DNA from: Pseudomonas wuhanensis
GTDB lineage: Bacteria > Pseudomonadota > Gammaproteobacteria > Pseudomonadales > Pseudomonadaceae
Direction of reading: 5' to 3'
Length of the DNA: 64,000 nt
Assembly (NCBI RefSeq): GCF_030687395.1
Contig: NZ_CP117430.1
Span: forward strand, 5,084,001 to 5,148,000
Both the position numbers and the translations under genes were made by a program. A model generated the notes under the pieces. The model saw only the letters and a list, made by a program, of their open reading frames with translations. It was not told where the DNA came from and did no database searches. Positions 62,753 to 64,000 of this stretch are shown in pieces. Positions within the stretch are counted from its first letter, which is position 1. Every line of letters starts with the position of its first letter.

Positions 62753-62932
62753 GTGAATAGCCGGTTTTTGATAAGCCAAATCGTTGCAGACGGCTGGTAT
62801 CTGGTACGAATCAGGGGGAGCCATCACCATTTCAAGCATCCGACCAAGCCAGGACTGGTAACGGTTCCTCATCCGAAAAAGGATCTGCTCAAAAAAACGG
62901 CCATCAGTATTTTGCAACAGGCGCTGCTCTGA
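62753..62932 (+). CDS. hicA: HicA-family toxin
   Basis: 59 residues, starting GTG (62753) right after GGGAGGTGAT. The sequence MNSRFLISQIVADGWYLVR, then RGSHHHFKHP (catalytic-His region GSHxxF, His24) and VPHPKKDLLKKTAISILQQA is the HicA fold. HicA is an mRNA-cutting toxin of a type II toxin-antitoxin pair. It is followed by hicB. Confidence 0.92.
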   Translation: MNSRFLISQIVADGWYLVRIRGSHHHFKHPTKPGLVTVPHPKKDLLKKTAISILQQALL

Positions 62933-62968
62933 CGAGCCGATGGACAGCGCCTTCGGAGGATGACGAAC

Positions 62969-63376
62969 ATGCTTTACCCAATAGCAATTTCCATGGGCGA
63001 TGACGAACACGCCTGGGGTGTAGAAGTACCGGATATTCCAGGTTGTTTCTCCGCTGGGGAAGATCTGGATGACGCCATGGCCATGGCTCGCGAAGCCATC
63101 GAAGGCCATTTCGAAATATTGGCCGAAGACGGATCACCGATTCCGTCCGCCAACAAAGTGACCCTGCATGCGGCCAATCCGCAGTACGCAGGGTGTACGT
63201 GGGCCGTGGTGGACATCGATGTCACCAAGTACCTGGGCAAGGCCCAGAAACTCAACATCACCCTGCCCGGCTACTTGCTCAACCGCATCGACGAATACGT
63301 ACTGCATCATCCGGAAGAAAAAAGTCGCTCCGGATTTCTGGCCTCGGCGGCGCTCAAGGTTTTGCAGCAGGGCTGA
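62969..63376 (+). CDS. hicB: HicB-family antitoxin
   Basis: 135 residues: an N-terminal HicB fold (WGVEVPDIPGCFSAGEDLDDAMAMAREAIEGHFE) and a C-terminal helix-turn region (LNITLPGYLLNRIDEYV, a ribbon-helix-helix-like end). I prefer the ATG at 62969, 9 bases after GGAGG; the ATG at 62960 lies directly on the site. It neutralises HicA and probably represses the operon. Confidence 0.92.
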   Translation: MLYPIAISMGDDEHAWGVEVPDIPGCFSAGEDLDDAMAMAREAIEGHFEILAEDGSPIPSANKVTLHAANPQYAGCTWAVVDIDVTKYLGKAQKLNITLPGYLLNRIDEYVLHHPEEKSRSGFLASAALKVLQQG

Positions 63377-63431
63377 TGGTTCGAAGGTGGGAGCCCAAAG
63401 GGACAAACGACCAGGCGCGTCCCTTTGCAGG

Positions 63432-64000
63432 TCAGCGCATTGCCACCATGAACAACCGCGGAAACGGCAACAACACTGAACCATCGCTCAGCGCCGGATA
63501 GGCCTGCTCGATCGCCGCCTGATACTGATTGAGATACTGAACCCGCTCCGCTTCATTCAGCAGCTCAAGAAAAGGCCGTAAACCGCTGCCCTTGAACCAC
63601 TCGACCACGCCCGATGCGCCGTCCGCGAGCGGATGATAGTAAGTGGTGCGCCATACATCGACCCGGGTGCAATGGGCACGCAGCATCGAGTAATAACCGC
63701 CCGCATCCTCCATTTCCGTTCGCAGGCCAGCGACCCTTGCCAGTTTGTCAGCCCAAGGGCCATTCGCTGCGACCTCGCGCATCAACCTGTGCGACGGTTC
63801 GTTGAGGTTGTCGGGCATCTGAATCGCCAGGCTACCGCCGGGCGCAAGCCTGGTCACCAACGACGGCAACAACCGGGCGTGATCGGGCAGCCACTGCAAT
63901 ACTGCGTTGGCGAAAATCACGTCGAACGGGCCGGTCTCGTTCCAGGTATCAATGTCAGCAGTGTCGAAACGCAGATGGGGCAAGCGCTTGCGAGCGGCCT
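63432..64000 (-). CDS. tam: Trans-aconitate 2-methyltransferase, C-terminal part, cut by window edge
   Basis: About 189 residues visible. The frame continues beyond the window without an ATG, reading RKRLPHLRFDTADIDTW; the apparent TTG at 63983 is not a true start. Motifs DVIFANAVLQWLPDH and RLAPGGSLAIQMPDNLNEPSH are those of the Tam family, which methylates trans-aconitate with S-adenosylmethionine. Full-length proteins are near 256 residues. Confidence 0.9.
   Translation of the reverse strand, partial: AARKRLPHLRFDTADIDTWNETGPFDVIFANAVLQWLPDHARLLPSLVTRLAPGGSLAIQMPDNLNEPSHRLMREVAANGPWADKLARVAGLRTEMEDAGGYYSMLRAHCTRVDVWRTTYYHPLADGASGVVEWFKGSGLRPFLELLNEAERVQYLNQYQAAIEQAYPALSDGSVLLPFPRLFMVAMR

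Overview
This window is a stretch of a fluorescent-group Pseudomonas chromosome. The evidence is the algU-mucA-mucB-mucD operon without mucC, a phaG gene very close to the one I recall from P. putida, an OpdH/TctCBA citrate locus with its TctDE regulators, many Pseudomonas-type REP elements (core gcgggcttgctcgcga or gtaggagc), and GC-rich coding sequence with strong Shine-Dalgarno sites. I could not run searches, so the genus is certain in practice and the species is not.

Layout. 1-3017: the 5' end of a glutamine-synthetase-family gene (cut by the window edge), a CynX/NimT-type MFS transporter and an EamA transporter. 3042-12259: an unusual six-gene operon (thermostable-hemolysin-family protein, AMP-ligase, TauD-like dioxygenase, two class III aminotransferases, amidase). 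It faces two tandem paralogous LysR regulators and looks like an undescribed small-molecule biosynthetic system; one of its two aminotransferases has lost the PLP lysine. 12263-20798: housekeeping genes (CHM isomerase, LysR, YegP, tRNA-Ser, purC, MBL hydrolase, bamC, dapA, gcvR-like, bcp, AI-2E exporter family, TusA-like). 20897-26283: bepA and the AlgU envelope-stress operon with two AlgU-type promoters. 26840-31061: nadB, ygfX-sdhE, ygfZ and an HDOD gene. 31181-38843: TctE/TctD, OpdH, TctCBA and an AbrB-family protein, for regulated tricarboxylate uptake, with A-rich Hfq/Crc-type sites before opdH and tctC. 38862-40182: an IS110-family element that has split a REP sequence; its upstream non-coding end is the place for a bridge RNA.

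40202-43143: ung, an enoyl-CoA hydratase/HIBYL-CoA hydrolase-like gene, and two tandem Tyr/Gly/His-rich lipoproteins. 43364-53409: a complete guanidine-use locus: sigma-54-like promoter, guanidine-I (ykkC) riboswitch, ABC importer, the two DUF1989 carboxyguanidine-deiminase-type subunits, a guanidine-II (mini-ykkC) riboswitch, guanidine (urea-type) carboxylase and allophanate hydrolase. Two different guanidine riboswitch classes sit in one pathway, and the carboxylase carries a perfect REP inverted repeat inside its reading frame. 53502-55914: a Cys-rich CWC protein, an RsuA-type pseudouridine synthase, phaG and tRNA-Gly. 56213-62483: a cytochrome c oxidase operon whose subunit II ends in two cytochrome c domains and which has two subunit III genes, flanked by two small unknown genes. 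62697-63376: a HicA/HicB toxin-antitoxin pair. 63432-64000: the 3' part of trans-aconitate methyltransferase.

The strongest candidates for new biology are the hemolysin-family/AMP-ligase/dioxygenase/paired-aminotransferase operon and the doubly riboswitch-controlled guanidine locus.
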